From: Gimesia sp.
GTDB lineage: Bacteria > Planctomycetota > Planctomycetia > Planctomycetales > Planctomycetaceae
Assembly (NCBI RefSeq): GCF_040219335.1
Contig: NZ_JAVJSQ010000005.1
Coordinates: 439,501 to 503,500 of the forward strand
Direction of reading: 5' to 3'
DNA: 64,000 bases
This document shows, one piece after another, positions 45,701-57,700 of this stretch. Position 1 is the stretch's first letter. Every line of letters starts with the position of its first letter. Below the pieces are notes generated by a model. The model made no database searches. It was not told the DNA's origin and saw only the letters and a program-made list of their open reading frames with translations. Both the position numbers and the translations under genes were made by a program.

Positions 45701-48700
45701 AGTAAACGGCATTAGTATTGATCGGGTCTGCCAGAATTTCCATTTCTGGCGCTGCGGTTTTCCAGTCAGAACCGACTCTCGTATAAACGAAAACCGCTCC
45801 CGTGTGATAATTATTGAAACTGGCCTGCCGGGCACCAATCACGATCGTGTCACCGTCGATGGCGACGGAGGTTCCGAAGCGTGCCCCAACCGAGTAATTC
45901 GTGAGCTGTGACATGTCGGGTAGTAAGCTGGTTTCGTATTCCCACGTGTCATCGCTCTGGTCTTCCGAGGTGCCCTGGTCGTTTCTGATATAGATATAGA
46001 CCGCACCGTTGTCTTCACCGCTTGCTGAGTTCCGTGGCGATCCCACGACCATTACATCACCATCAATGGCGATGGCATCATCTCCCAGGCGGTCACGCGT
46101 GTGATTGCTGAATTCGGGGGGAGTGAGGAAATCCTGATTGAAGCTGAAATCGGAATCATCGTTGATGAGTACCGCTGTGCCATCCAGAGCAGCAACGTCA
46201 CCAGCCAGAGTGCTGCCACCTGTTGGATTGGTCAAACGTCCCAGGATGGTTTCTGACAGTTCTTTAATTGTGTCCGCGTTCACAGAAACCAGGGTTGAAG
46301 CGGTCTGCTCCAAGGCGGTCGGACTGGCTGAAAAATTAAAGGTATAGGTTTTGGGAGTGTAATCTTCGCCGGCAGTCGCTGTGCCATCGGCGGTGGTAAA
46401 GCTGACCGAAGACGCAAAATTCAGGTCACCAGCGATGCTGCCGGTCCGGGTGATCACGAAGCGGACGTTGCGGGTCCCTGAATCTCCTTCGAAGAATAAC
46501 TGATCTCCCGTGATACTGAATACAGAATCAGGAGGATGATTGATAATTGTTACAACCCCCTGACTGTCGCCGATGATGACATTGCGTCCCTGATTTTGCA
46601 GATTGGTCAGGTTGACGACAAACGTTTCCTCGGGTTCGAGCAGACCAGCATAGATCAGGGGGACGGTGATCGTTCTCGTTGATTGTCCCGGATTAAAGGT
46701 GAGCGTACCTGAACGGGTCTGGTAGTCCTCCGAACTGACAGCAGTCTGATCGGCGGTTGCATAACTTACGCTGATCGCGGTGTCGACCTCTCTGTCGAGA
46801 GAGACGGTGAGTATGGCGGAGCCGGCATCTTCGTCTATCGTAACATCGTCGATCGTGATCGATGCCTGATCATCATCCTGAATGGTGATCTGGCCCTGAG
46901 CATCGTCAAACACAACGTTCAAATTAGGGGCCTGTATGTTTGACAGGGTGACCAGGAAGTTTTCATCTATTTCCACCAGGTCAGAATCAATGATGGGAAT
47001 AGTGAAGGTTCCCGACAGATCACGCGAATTGATAATCAGCGTGCCGGATGTCGCCTGGTAATCTTCAGGACTGCCGGCCGTCTGGTCCGATGTTGTATAA
47101 TCAATACTGATCTGCCCATCCACCAGCTGGTCGAGGGTGACGGTAAGCATAGCGGTGCCGGCATCTTCATCTACAGTGACGTCATTGATCGAGATCCGCG
47201 CCTGGTCATCGTCGAGGATGGTGACTTCGATCGTATCTTCAGGGATCAGGACATCGCGACCACTGGCTTCCAGACCACTTAAAATCAGATAGAAGGATTC
47301 CGTCGTCTCCACATTAGCGGAATCGACGATGGGGATGGAAATGGTCTTTTGTACTTCACCCGGGTTGAAGGTGATAGTGTTGACGGTGAACTGGCCGATG
47401 AAATCATCGCTGTCATTCGTCGATCTGTCATACAGGGAATAATTGACAGTGATACTGGTATCTACGGGTTGATCGAGTGTCACAATGACCTGTGCATTAC
47501 CGACATCTTCGTTGACTGTCAGATCATTGATCAAAATGTGTGCCTGATCGTCATCCTGAATGGTGATTTCTCCCTGGCTGTCGGTGATGACGACAACGCG
47601 TCCATTTGCCTGTAATCCGGAAAGATTTACCAGCAGACTCTCATTGAGTTCCACGAGATCTGTATCGATGATGGAAACCGTAATGGACTGGGACTGCACT
47701 CCCGGGTTAAAGGTCAGGGTACCTGCGGCTGTTGTATAATCATCCGGGCTGACAGCGGTCTGATTCACCGTGGTGTAATCGACGGTTATGGTCGTGTCGA
47801 TAGGATTGTCGAGCGAGACGGTGAGCGTGGCGGTACCGGCGTCTTCGTCTACTGTCACATCATCGATCGTGATCGCCGCCTGGTCATCGTCCTCAATGGT
47901 GATCTCGCCCTGGCTGTCAGAGATGATGACATTCCGTCCAAAAGCCTGCAGACCGGAAAGATTGACCAGCAATATTTCATCGATTTCGACCAGATTCAAA
48001 TCAACAATCGGGACCGTAATCGATTTAGACAGCTCTCCGGAATTGAAAGTCAGCATGCCGGAGGTGGACTGATAGTCCAGCGATTCCAGCGCTGTCTGAT
48101 CTGCAGTGCTATAGTTGACACTGATGGCGGTATCAACGGCAACGTCGAGAGTGACGGTCAGGGTTGCGGTATTGGCGTCCTCGTTAACTGATACATCATT
48201 GATGGAGATGTTGGCCTGATCGTCGTCCTGAATCGTGATCTGTCCTTGAGAGTCAGTAAAGACGACATCCGCTGTACCAGCCTGGATGTTGCTGAGATTG
48301 ACCAGCAGAATTTCGTCTAACTCCACGAGTTCCGAATCGATGATGGAGACCGTAATGGTTTTCGATAGATCGCCTGGATTGAAAGTCAGGCTACCTGATA
48401 TTGCCTGGAAGTCGTCCGGGCTGAGGGCTGACTGACTGGCGGTGGCATAGTTGACAGTCACCGTGGTTGCCACAGGCTGATCAAGCGAAACCGTGAGTGT
48501 GGCGGTCCCTGCATCTTCATCCACTATGGCATCGTTGATCGACAGTGTGGCCTGATCGTCGTCCTGAATAGTGACCACTGCCTGGTTTCGAGAAATCACG
48601 ACATTGCGTCCATTGGCCTGCAGCCCGGAAAGGTCGACCAGGAACGACTCATCACCTTCTACCAGAGCAGAATCGACGATGGCGACCTGAATTTCTCTGG

Positions 48701-51700
48701 TCTGCTCACCCGGGTTAAAGGTCAGTGTTCCCGAGGTTCCCAGGAAGTCATCGTTGAGGGCGGCACTTTGCGCGGTGGTATTATAATCAAGGCTGATTAC
48801 CGTATCGACGGGGTGATCCAGCGAGACGGTCAGGGTGGCGATCCCGGTGTTCTCATCGACGCTGATGTCAGCAATCGAGATGCCGGCCTGGTCATCGTCT
48901 GTAATCGTAACTGACCCCTGGGTATCGGAGAGAATCACATTGCGACCCACGGTCTGCAGGTTGGAAAGATTAACAAGAAAGCTTTCGCTGCCTTCAACGA
49001 GATCTGCATCGGTGATCGGAATTGTAATGGTCTTTAACTGTTCTTCCGGATTGAAAGTCAGTGTGCCTGAGGTCGCGGTATAGTCATCGGGGCTGATGGC
49101 AGACAGATCTGCGGTTGCGTAATCGACGCTGATTGCAGTATCCACGGGTTGATCGAGTGAAACGGTCAGGGTGGCGGTACCGACATCTTCATCTACAGTG
49201 ATGTCATTGATCGTGATCGCGGCCTGATCATCATCCTGAATGGTGACCTGCCCCTGGGAATCCGTGAAAATGATATTATAGGCAGGCCGAATGTTGGTCA
49301 GGCTGACCAGGAAATTTTCATCGAGTTCGACCAGATCCGAATCGACAATGGGAATGGAAATGGTCTGGGTAGATACACCCGAACTGAAGGTCAGGGTTCC
49401 TGAGGATGACTGAAAATCAGTCGGGCTGGTCGCAGACTGGCTGGTGGTATAGTAATCGACCTGGACGGTACCCGCGACTTCTTCATCAAGTGTCACGGTC
49501 AGTGTGGCGGTCCCCGCATCCTCATCAACGGAAATGTCGTTGATGGAGAAACGGGCCTGGTCATCATCGTGGATTGTGATTTCAGCATAACCATCGCTGA
49601 TAATGATATCTCGTCCTTTATTGTCCAGTACACCGATGGAGAAGCTAAAGCGTTCGTCCGCCTCGACGAGTGCGGAGTCGATGATTGAGACTGGGACCGT
49701 TTTCGACAGTTCACCGGGATTGAAGGTGATGGAACCGTTGGCGTAAACGTAGTCGAGCCCTTCAGTGGAATTGATTTCCATTGTGATATAGGTCACGTCG
49801 ATCGCAGTGTCGATGGGTTTATCGAGCGTGATGACGACAAACGCGGTTCCCACATTTTCGTCAACCGCAAAATCAGTGACTTGAAAACCAGCCTGATCGT
49901 CATCTTGAATCGTGATCTCGCCCTGGCTGTCAGCGATGACGACATCGCGTCCATTCGTCTGTAATCCGGAGAGATTGACCAGCAGTTTCTCGTCCAGTTC
50001 CACCAGATCGGTGTCGATGATGGAAACGATGATTTCCCGGGACAATACACCGGGGTTGAATGTCAGAGTGCCTGATGTCGCGGTATAGTCATCGGGGCTG
50101 ACGGCTGACAGATCTGCGGTTGCGTAATCGACACTGATCGCTGTATCCACGGGTTGGTCGAGCGAGACCGTCAGCGTTGCGGTTCCGGCGTTTTCATTAA
50201 TGGAAATATCGTCAATGGTCAGCGCAGCCTGATCGTCATCCTGAATGGTGACGGTCGCTTCTGCATCAGAGATCCGGGCGTGTCCCGTGACGTTGAACAA
50301 CTCGATTTCGAAGGTTTCGTCTGCTTCGACAAGCAAATCACCAAAGACGCGGATTGAAATGGTCTGCGTCTGGCTGGTTGCCGTCGGATCGCTTGCAAAT
50401 GTGATCGTGCCGGTGGTGTTTTCGTAATCGCTTCCTGCGATGGTTGCGAGGCCATCGATTGTGCGGAAGTCAACAGTCGCACCATAGATCAGGTCGCCGG
50501 GTTTCGTGGCTGTGCGGGTCACACTGAGAGTGACCATGTGGGAACCATTGTCCGTTTCAGTGACGCTGGCGTCCTCAATGGAAATGGTCGGATTCTGGGG
50601 CAACCCATAGACATAGATCGAACCTGCATTGGGCGAATAATCATCGTCATACTTGGCTGCAATCAAGATCGTGTCATTCGAGACGGCGAGGTTACGACCA
50701 AAATTGATTCCGGTCGTGGGAGACGGATCACTGAACTTCTGTTGTTCAACCCAGGTCTGATTCTCTTGTTGAAACAGGTAGACAGCTCCGTTATAGAGGA
50801 CTCCGGTTGGATCGCTGGAGCTACTGATAAAGATCTGGTGATCCTGGATTTTTACACTCACGCCGAATAATGAATCCGCGGCGGCATCAGAAGCCGTCAA
50901 TGTCTGGATCGGATTCCATAAACCGCTGTTGTGGTCGAGTTGAAATAGAATGGCCTTACCGGCACTTGCCGGCTGACCCGGTAAGGAGATCGCGCCAACC
51001 AGCAGCAGATCTCCTTCCAGGCTGACCGAGGTACCAAAGGTTCCCTGATCGACAGGAGTGGGGTCTTTCAGTTTCTGAGTCTGTGTCCAGTTTCCATCCT
51101 GTTCTTTGAAAATATAAACGGCACCACTGCGGTATTCCGTCTCCGAGTCCAAACGGGCACCGATGACAATTGTCGAATTTTCAATATCGACTGAACTGCC
51201 AAAGTTGGCGACAAGAGCAGCGTCGTCTGCGACCAGTTTTGCGGTTTGCGTCCAGACGTTGTTTTCACGTTTGAAGACGTATGCAGAGCCGGTATAAACA
51301 TCGGTGGATCTGGCGCCAACTACGATGGTATCATTCTCAATGGCAACCACATCGCCGAAATAGCCGTTACCGATCGTATCTGCTACGTGCAGTTCCTGCT
51401 GGAATGACCAGATTCCATTCGAGCGGGTGAATACGAAAACGGAGCCTGCGTTCTCTGCGGTTTCATCGCCATAGAGGGCTGCTACTACAGCGGTCTCACC
51501 ACTGATGGCCACCACGTGTCCAAAGCGGTCTGAAGTGTTATTGTCGGCATCCGGTGCGAGTAGCGTCGCCTGATACTCCCAGGTGTCATCTCCCGTGTAC
51601 TCGGGAGTCCCCTGATCATTTCTGACATAGATGAAGGCGCCTCCCTGGTCGGAATAGGTTGCATCCCAACCCGGTGCACTGGAAATCAGCGTGTCACCAT

Positions 51701-54700
51701 CTACGGCGAGACTGAAGCCAAAATGATCATCAGGATGTCGTGATCCGATGGAATAGATTTGGGATTTCAGTTCATAGTCTCCGATGTCGTCATCTTTGAT
51801 GGTGACCGTAGCCAGATCGTCTGGCAGGATGACATCGAGTCCACCCGCCTGCAGGTTGCTTAACTGGACGAGGAACGTTTCCGGCAGCTCTACCGGGATG
51901 CTGTCGACCAGGTCGATTTCGATGATTTGTGACAGCTCACCCGGGGTGAAGGTCAGACTGCCGGTCTGACTGAGATAATCGTTCGTCGCGGTGGCACTCT
52001 GGTCAACGGTGGTGTAATCGAGAGTGACAGTTGTGTTGACCGGTGCATCGAGAACTACCGTTAAGCGTGCCTTTCCAGCCGCTTCATTAACGATGACATC
52101 ATTGATTGAGATCGTGGCCTGGTCATTGTCCTCAATCGTGATCTGCGCAGTATCGTCATCAAGGCGACCGTAACCGGTGAGGTTGGAAAGAGTGACAGAA
52201 AATTCTGCGTCGAGCTCGACAATTCTGTCGCCCGGAATTTCGATAGTGATGATTTTTGTCTGTGTGAGGACCGTCGGATCCCCATTGAAGGTAAGGGTGC
52301 CGGAACTGGCCAGGTAATCATTTCCGGCCGCGGTTGCGGTTCCATCGGTCGTGGTAAAGTCCACGGTTGCCGGGAGCAGCAGGTCTCCCGCAGTGACAGC
52401 GGTCCGGGTGACTTCCAATGAAACAAAACGCGAACCATTATCGCCTTCCGTAATTACAGCATCGCTGACAGTGATGGCGGGGGCCTGGGGAGCGTAATAA
52501 TAGATGGATCCGGTATTATCTGCCCCTTCATCATCATAATAGGCACTGACGAGCAAGGCACCATCTGTGACGGCGAAGGCCTTTCCAAAGTAATCATCGT
52601 CTGCGGCATCCGGAGAGATGAATTTCTGAGACTGAACCCAGGTGGCTCCCTGTTTCACAAACGTATAAACCTTACCGTTGTTGACGGCGGTATCGGCATC
52701 TCGCAGTGAGCTGATTACGATCAGGTTGTTATTAATTTGTACGCGTTGACCAAAGTAGGCATTCGCGTTGCCATCGTCTGGAGTCAGGGTCTGTGTCTCG
52801 CTCCAGATTCCGGTGTCTGTATCCAGGGTAAACAGGTATGCCTTGCCACTGTAAGGTGCCGTCACGAATGTGGCGGGATTACCGATCACGAGGTTCTCAC
52901 CCTCAAGCGATAACGCACTGCCAAAAAAACCATTGAAGGTGAGTTGAGCACTTTTCAGTTTTTGGGTTTCGACCCAGTTTCCCCCGAATTTCTGGAAGAC
53001 GTAAACCGCACCACTCTGGGAGACATTTTCTGAATCCCGGTAGGCGCCAATGACAAGCGTAGATCCTTCGATGTCGATGGCATTACCAAACTGCTGGCCT
53101 GTGACGGCATCGGAGGCCGTCAGTTTGGTGACTTCCGACCAGACGCCATTGTCACGCTGGAAGACATAGGCGGCTCCAGTGTAGGAATTGTTGCGTACGG
53201 TTCCCACAACAATTGTGTCTCCGTCAATTGCCAGTTTTTCACCAAATGAATCATTGGAAACGGCATCGGAGGCCGTCAATTCCTGTTGCAGGGTCCAGTT
53301 CGTACCGGAACGGGTGAAGACATAGACGGAACCGCTGCCATTGACGCCGTCATCTCCTGACAGTGCTCCCACTACGGCCGTATCGCCGCTGATCGCCACT
53401 GTGAAACCAAAACGGGCGAGAAAGGCGGGGTCGGGAGCGAGCAGGGTGGCCTGGTACTCCCAGGTGTCGTCAGACAGGTCGTCATGGGTTCCCTGCCGAT
53501 TGCGGACATAAATAAAGGCGGCGCCCTGGTTGGTGACATCTTCCCAGAAAGGCGCACCGACAATCATCGTGTCACCGTCGATGGCCATATCATTTCCCAG
53601 GTGATCTCCATCGGAGATGGTGCCTTGTGCCTGGAATTTCGACTTGAACTCGAAGTTGTAGAGCCGATCGTTATCCTGAATCGTGACCGTACCGGTGTTG
53701 TCCAGCAGGCTCGCATTAAAACCGGTGCTTTGTAGATTGCTGAGAATGATATCGAATGAATCCTCCAGCTCAGCCAGAGCGTCCTCAATAATATCAACCG
53801 TGATGGTCTGAGACTGCTGGCCTGCAGAAAAACTCAGGGTGCCACTGGTGGCGGAATAGTCGGTACCGGCGATGGCCGTTCCCTGACTGGTGGCATAGTC
53901 GATGCTCAAATATCCCGGAAGCGGTTGATCGAGAGTGACTGTGACAGTGGCAGTGCCATCGGCTTCATTGACAACGACATCAGAAATCGAAAGGTTGACG
54001 GTGTCGTTATCGTTGATTGTGACAGTTGCAGTTCCCTGGGAGAGATCTGAAGCGACCGAAGGATTTGACAGTGTCACAGCGAATGTTTCCGCCAGTTCGA
54101 CTTTGGTGTCTCCGTTGATCAGAATTGAGATCGTCTGCGACTGGGTGGCCAGGGGGGAGTTTTCATCGAAATACAGCGTGCCTGTCAAAGGCTGATAATC
54201 GCTGTCTGCTGTAGTCGCGGAACCGTCTACCGTGCTGAAATCAACCGAGATCGGCTGGTTATACAGTCCGTCCGGAATATCGGTGACGGAAACCGTGAGA
54301 TTCAAAGTTTGAGTGCCGTTATCATTTTCAGTAATACTGGCATCATCGATGCTGAACGTGGGGGTCTGCTGATTGTAGCTGTAGACTGAGCTGATCGTAG
54401 TACTCTCATTATACAGGTTAGCGACTGCCAGACTGTAACTATTCAGAGCAACGACTTCACCCAGTCCGAGATTGCGTAATTCTGAAGAAGATTCGTAGTA
54501 CAACTTTGATACGTTCAGAGGGTCCCAGCCCGAGAGATTTTCATAGATGTAAGCACTGTATCTGTCCGTACCGACGATGAGAGTATTGTTGTCAAGGTCG
54601 ATACTGGTTCCAAAGTAATTGTAACTGTTTCCATCGGTAGACGATAAAAACGTTTCCGTGAGGTTGTCCCAACCATTGCGACTGTCGTATAGATATACAG

Positions 54701-57700
54701 CTCCTTCGTTAGAAGTAGATCCATCGTATTCGGGCGCTGTGATGGCAACAGTACCTTGATCGATGAGGACGATCGTTCCAAATTTGTCACCCGTCTGTAG
54801 TCTCGAACCGGTCAGTCTGGTCTCACTCGCAGAACTCCAGCCGGTGATTCCCTGCTGGAAGAGATAGGCGGCTCCACGGTTGTCGGCTTCAGGTGCCCCG
54901 ACAATGATCCTGTCTCCCTGGATATCAACTCCGCCGCCGAACGCGTCTCCCGTTGTACCATCGGAAGCAGTCAGAATGGTCTCTGTTGGAGCAACGGTCG
55001 ACCAGTCTGAGCCATTTTGTTCATACACGTAAACGGCACCAGACTGAGTTGCATTCCCCGTGGCATCCTGGTTGCCGATCACGATGGTTTGCTCTTCGAT
55101 TGCGACGGCAGTCTGGCCATTGAGCGTTCTGCTGACATGAGTCAGCAGGGGAGTTACTGTGGGCGCAACGGTTGTCCAGTCGCTTCCATTTCTTTCGTAA
55201 ATGTAAACTTCAGCAATTCCCCCTGTGAGGGTAGCGCTGACCAGAAACGTTGATCCATCAATAGCTACGGTGTCTGCAAAACTGACGGTATTGACTGCAT
55301 CGGGAGCCGTGAAAGACGTTTCGTAGTCCCAGGTGTCATCCACTACAGACGTGGTACCCTGGTCGTTTCTCGCATAAACATATAATACGCCTGCCGGAGC
55401 CAGTGTGGAATCCGTACCAGGGGCGACGATCAGCATGTACTGATCGTCCATGGAGATGATCTTTCCAAATTCATCGCCTACATTGTGTGCGGTGTCTGTA
55501 TCGATCTGGTTAAGTTCACTGGTAATATTCCATGTCCCGGGACTGTCTTCCTGAAAGACAAAGACTTCGCCACTGTTGTTTCCGTCCAGGCTGAGCGTTG
55601 GCGCACCTGCGGCAACGGTAGTGCCAGAGCTGGCGACCGATTTACCAAAATTTGAATATTCCGATGTCGATTTTGTCAGTACCGATTCAACCACGGTGCC
55701 CGGATCCCAGGTGGCGCCACTTTTGTTGTATACGTAAGCGGCACCAGATTCACCCACTACCAGTTGATCGTTTCGCAGCAGGAGGGATGTCCCAAAGAAA
55801 TTCCCTTCCTCCTGATTCGTAAATTTGTATTCATCAGGAGCAATGGTCGACCAGTCTGTGCCGTTTTTCTGATAGAGATATACGGTACCAGTACCATCTG
55901 TATGCCGGGCACTGCGGGCTGCTATTGCGATTTCAGTTCCGTTGGTTGATACGGAACTACCATAATAGGCGTAAGCAGAGCCATCGGAGGCTGTAATCTT
56001 GGTTTCAGTCGGAGCGACGGTGTGCCAGTCGCTACCGTTTCTGGTGTAGATATACGCCGAACCGCTGTATGTACCTGAGGAGTGGGTATCGTTTAAAGCT
56101 CCAACCACAAGGAGTTCACCCTTAACGGAAACTGACACACCATAATATTTATTCGATGAGGGATCTGCCGGCAGCAATTGAGTGATTACTGGAGTGGACC
56201 AGTCGACGCCGCTCTTTTCAAAAATGTAGGCGGCACCTCCCGAGGAAATGCCTGAGTTGTCGGAACGGGCTCCCACGACAATCGTGTCCTGAGACACTGA
56301 GACGGAGGCACCAAACAGGTAGGTGCTGTAGGTACCAGACACATCGAATTTCTCGACCAGGGGAGGCTGGGTCTTCCAGTCGGAACCCACACGTGTGAAG
56401 ACATAAGCGGCCCCTGTGCCTCCTTCTCTTTGTGAGCCGACTACAATTGTGTCGTCCTCGATATCAACTGAATATCCAAATTCCGTCCCCTGGTAGGAAT
56501 CGGTCACAATAGAGTCTGTGAATAGAGTGGTTTCCAGTTCCCAGGTATCATCAGTTTCGTCTGCGGGTGTTCCCTGTTGATTCCGTCGGTAGACATAGAC
56601 GGCCCCTGAACGATCTGCGTGGGCGGAGTTCTTAGGAACTCCCACAACCATGACATCTCCATCCATGGCAATGGCACTGCCAAACTCGTCATAAGTGAAA
56701 TTAGCATATTCCTCATCTGCAAACAGTTCATTCTGGAAGGAGAGTGCAGAATCATCATTCTGGATCGAGACCGTTGCTTCGAGTGTCGCTAAATTACCTT
56801 TCAGGACACTGCCACCAGTCGGATTACTCAGACGAACCTTGAAGGTTTCGGTGGCTTCCTTAAACAGATCGCCGTGAATCGGAATAAATACGCTTTTATA
56901 CTGTAAGGTCGAGGTCGCACTGGCGGAGAAACTCACAGTCGAATTTACAGATGAATAATCCTCTCCTGCAGTAGCGGTACCATTAATTGTAGAAATATCC
57001 ACTGTGGTCGCAAAATTTAAATCTCCCGCACTCCCGCCTGTCCGGCCGACTCGAAGTACCAGATTCTTGGAACCATTATCTCCTTCACTTATATAGTGAT
57101 CATCGAGAATAAAGACCGATCCAGGGAGATGGTCGTCATTGACAATCGTTCCCGTTGCATAATAGTCAGAAATCAACACCGAGCCGGAAAGAGTGCCTCC
57201 CTCAATCTGTGGCTCACCGATCAGTACAGAAAATGCCTCATCTGATTCCTGGTTGGCATCATCGTGCACGTAGACAATCACGTCGGTCGATAAATCGCCG
57301 GCTTTGATCGTTACCAGTTGATCGCTCAGAAACGTATAGTCACTGTGGTTTGCAGTCCCAGTCTGGGTATTGACGCGAAAGGTGATGTCCGCGCCGGCGA
57401 CTTCACTCAGGGAGACATTGAAGGTCAACGTTTCATTTTCGGGGGCGGACGCGTCGCTGATGCTGAGAGATGTGGAATCATCGTTGGAGATTGTGATCAG
57501 TCCACTGTCATCTGCGATAGTCGATAATGCAGAACTGCTGCCCGTTAATAAGAGCTGGAAGGTTTCGTCTGTTTCCGTCAGCGTATCGCCGTTGATCTGA
57601 ACGGTAATGACTTGTGTCTGTGTCAGTTCTGTTGGATCCGCCGTGAATGCCAGCGTTCCGCTGCTGGTGAGATAGTCTCCTTCTGTGGCAGTGGCAGTCC

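Noticed and set aside
41005-50580. Regular direct repeats suggesting CRISPR or satellite DNA
   Set aside because: The period is 336 bp, repeats are contiguous and entirely in frame; they encode Calx-beta domains.
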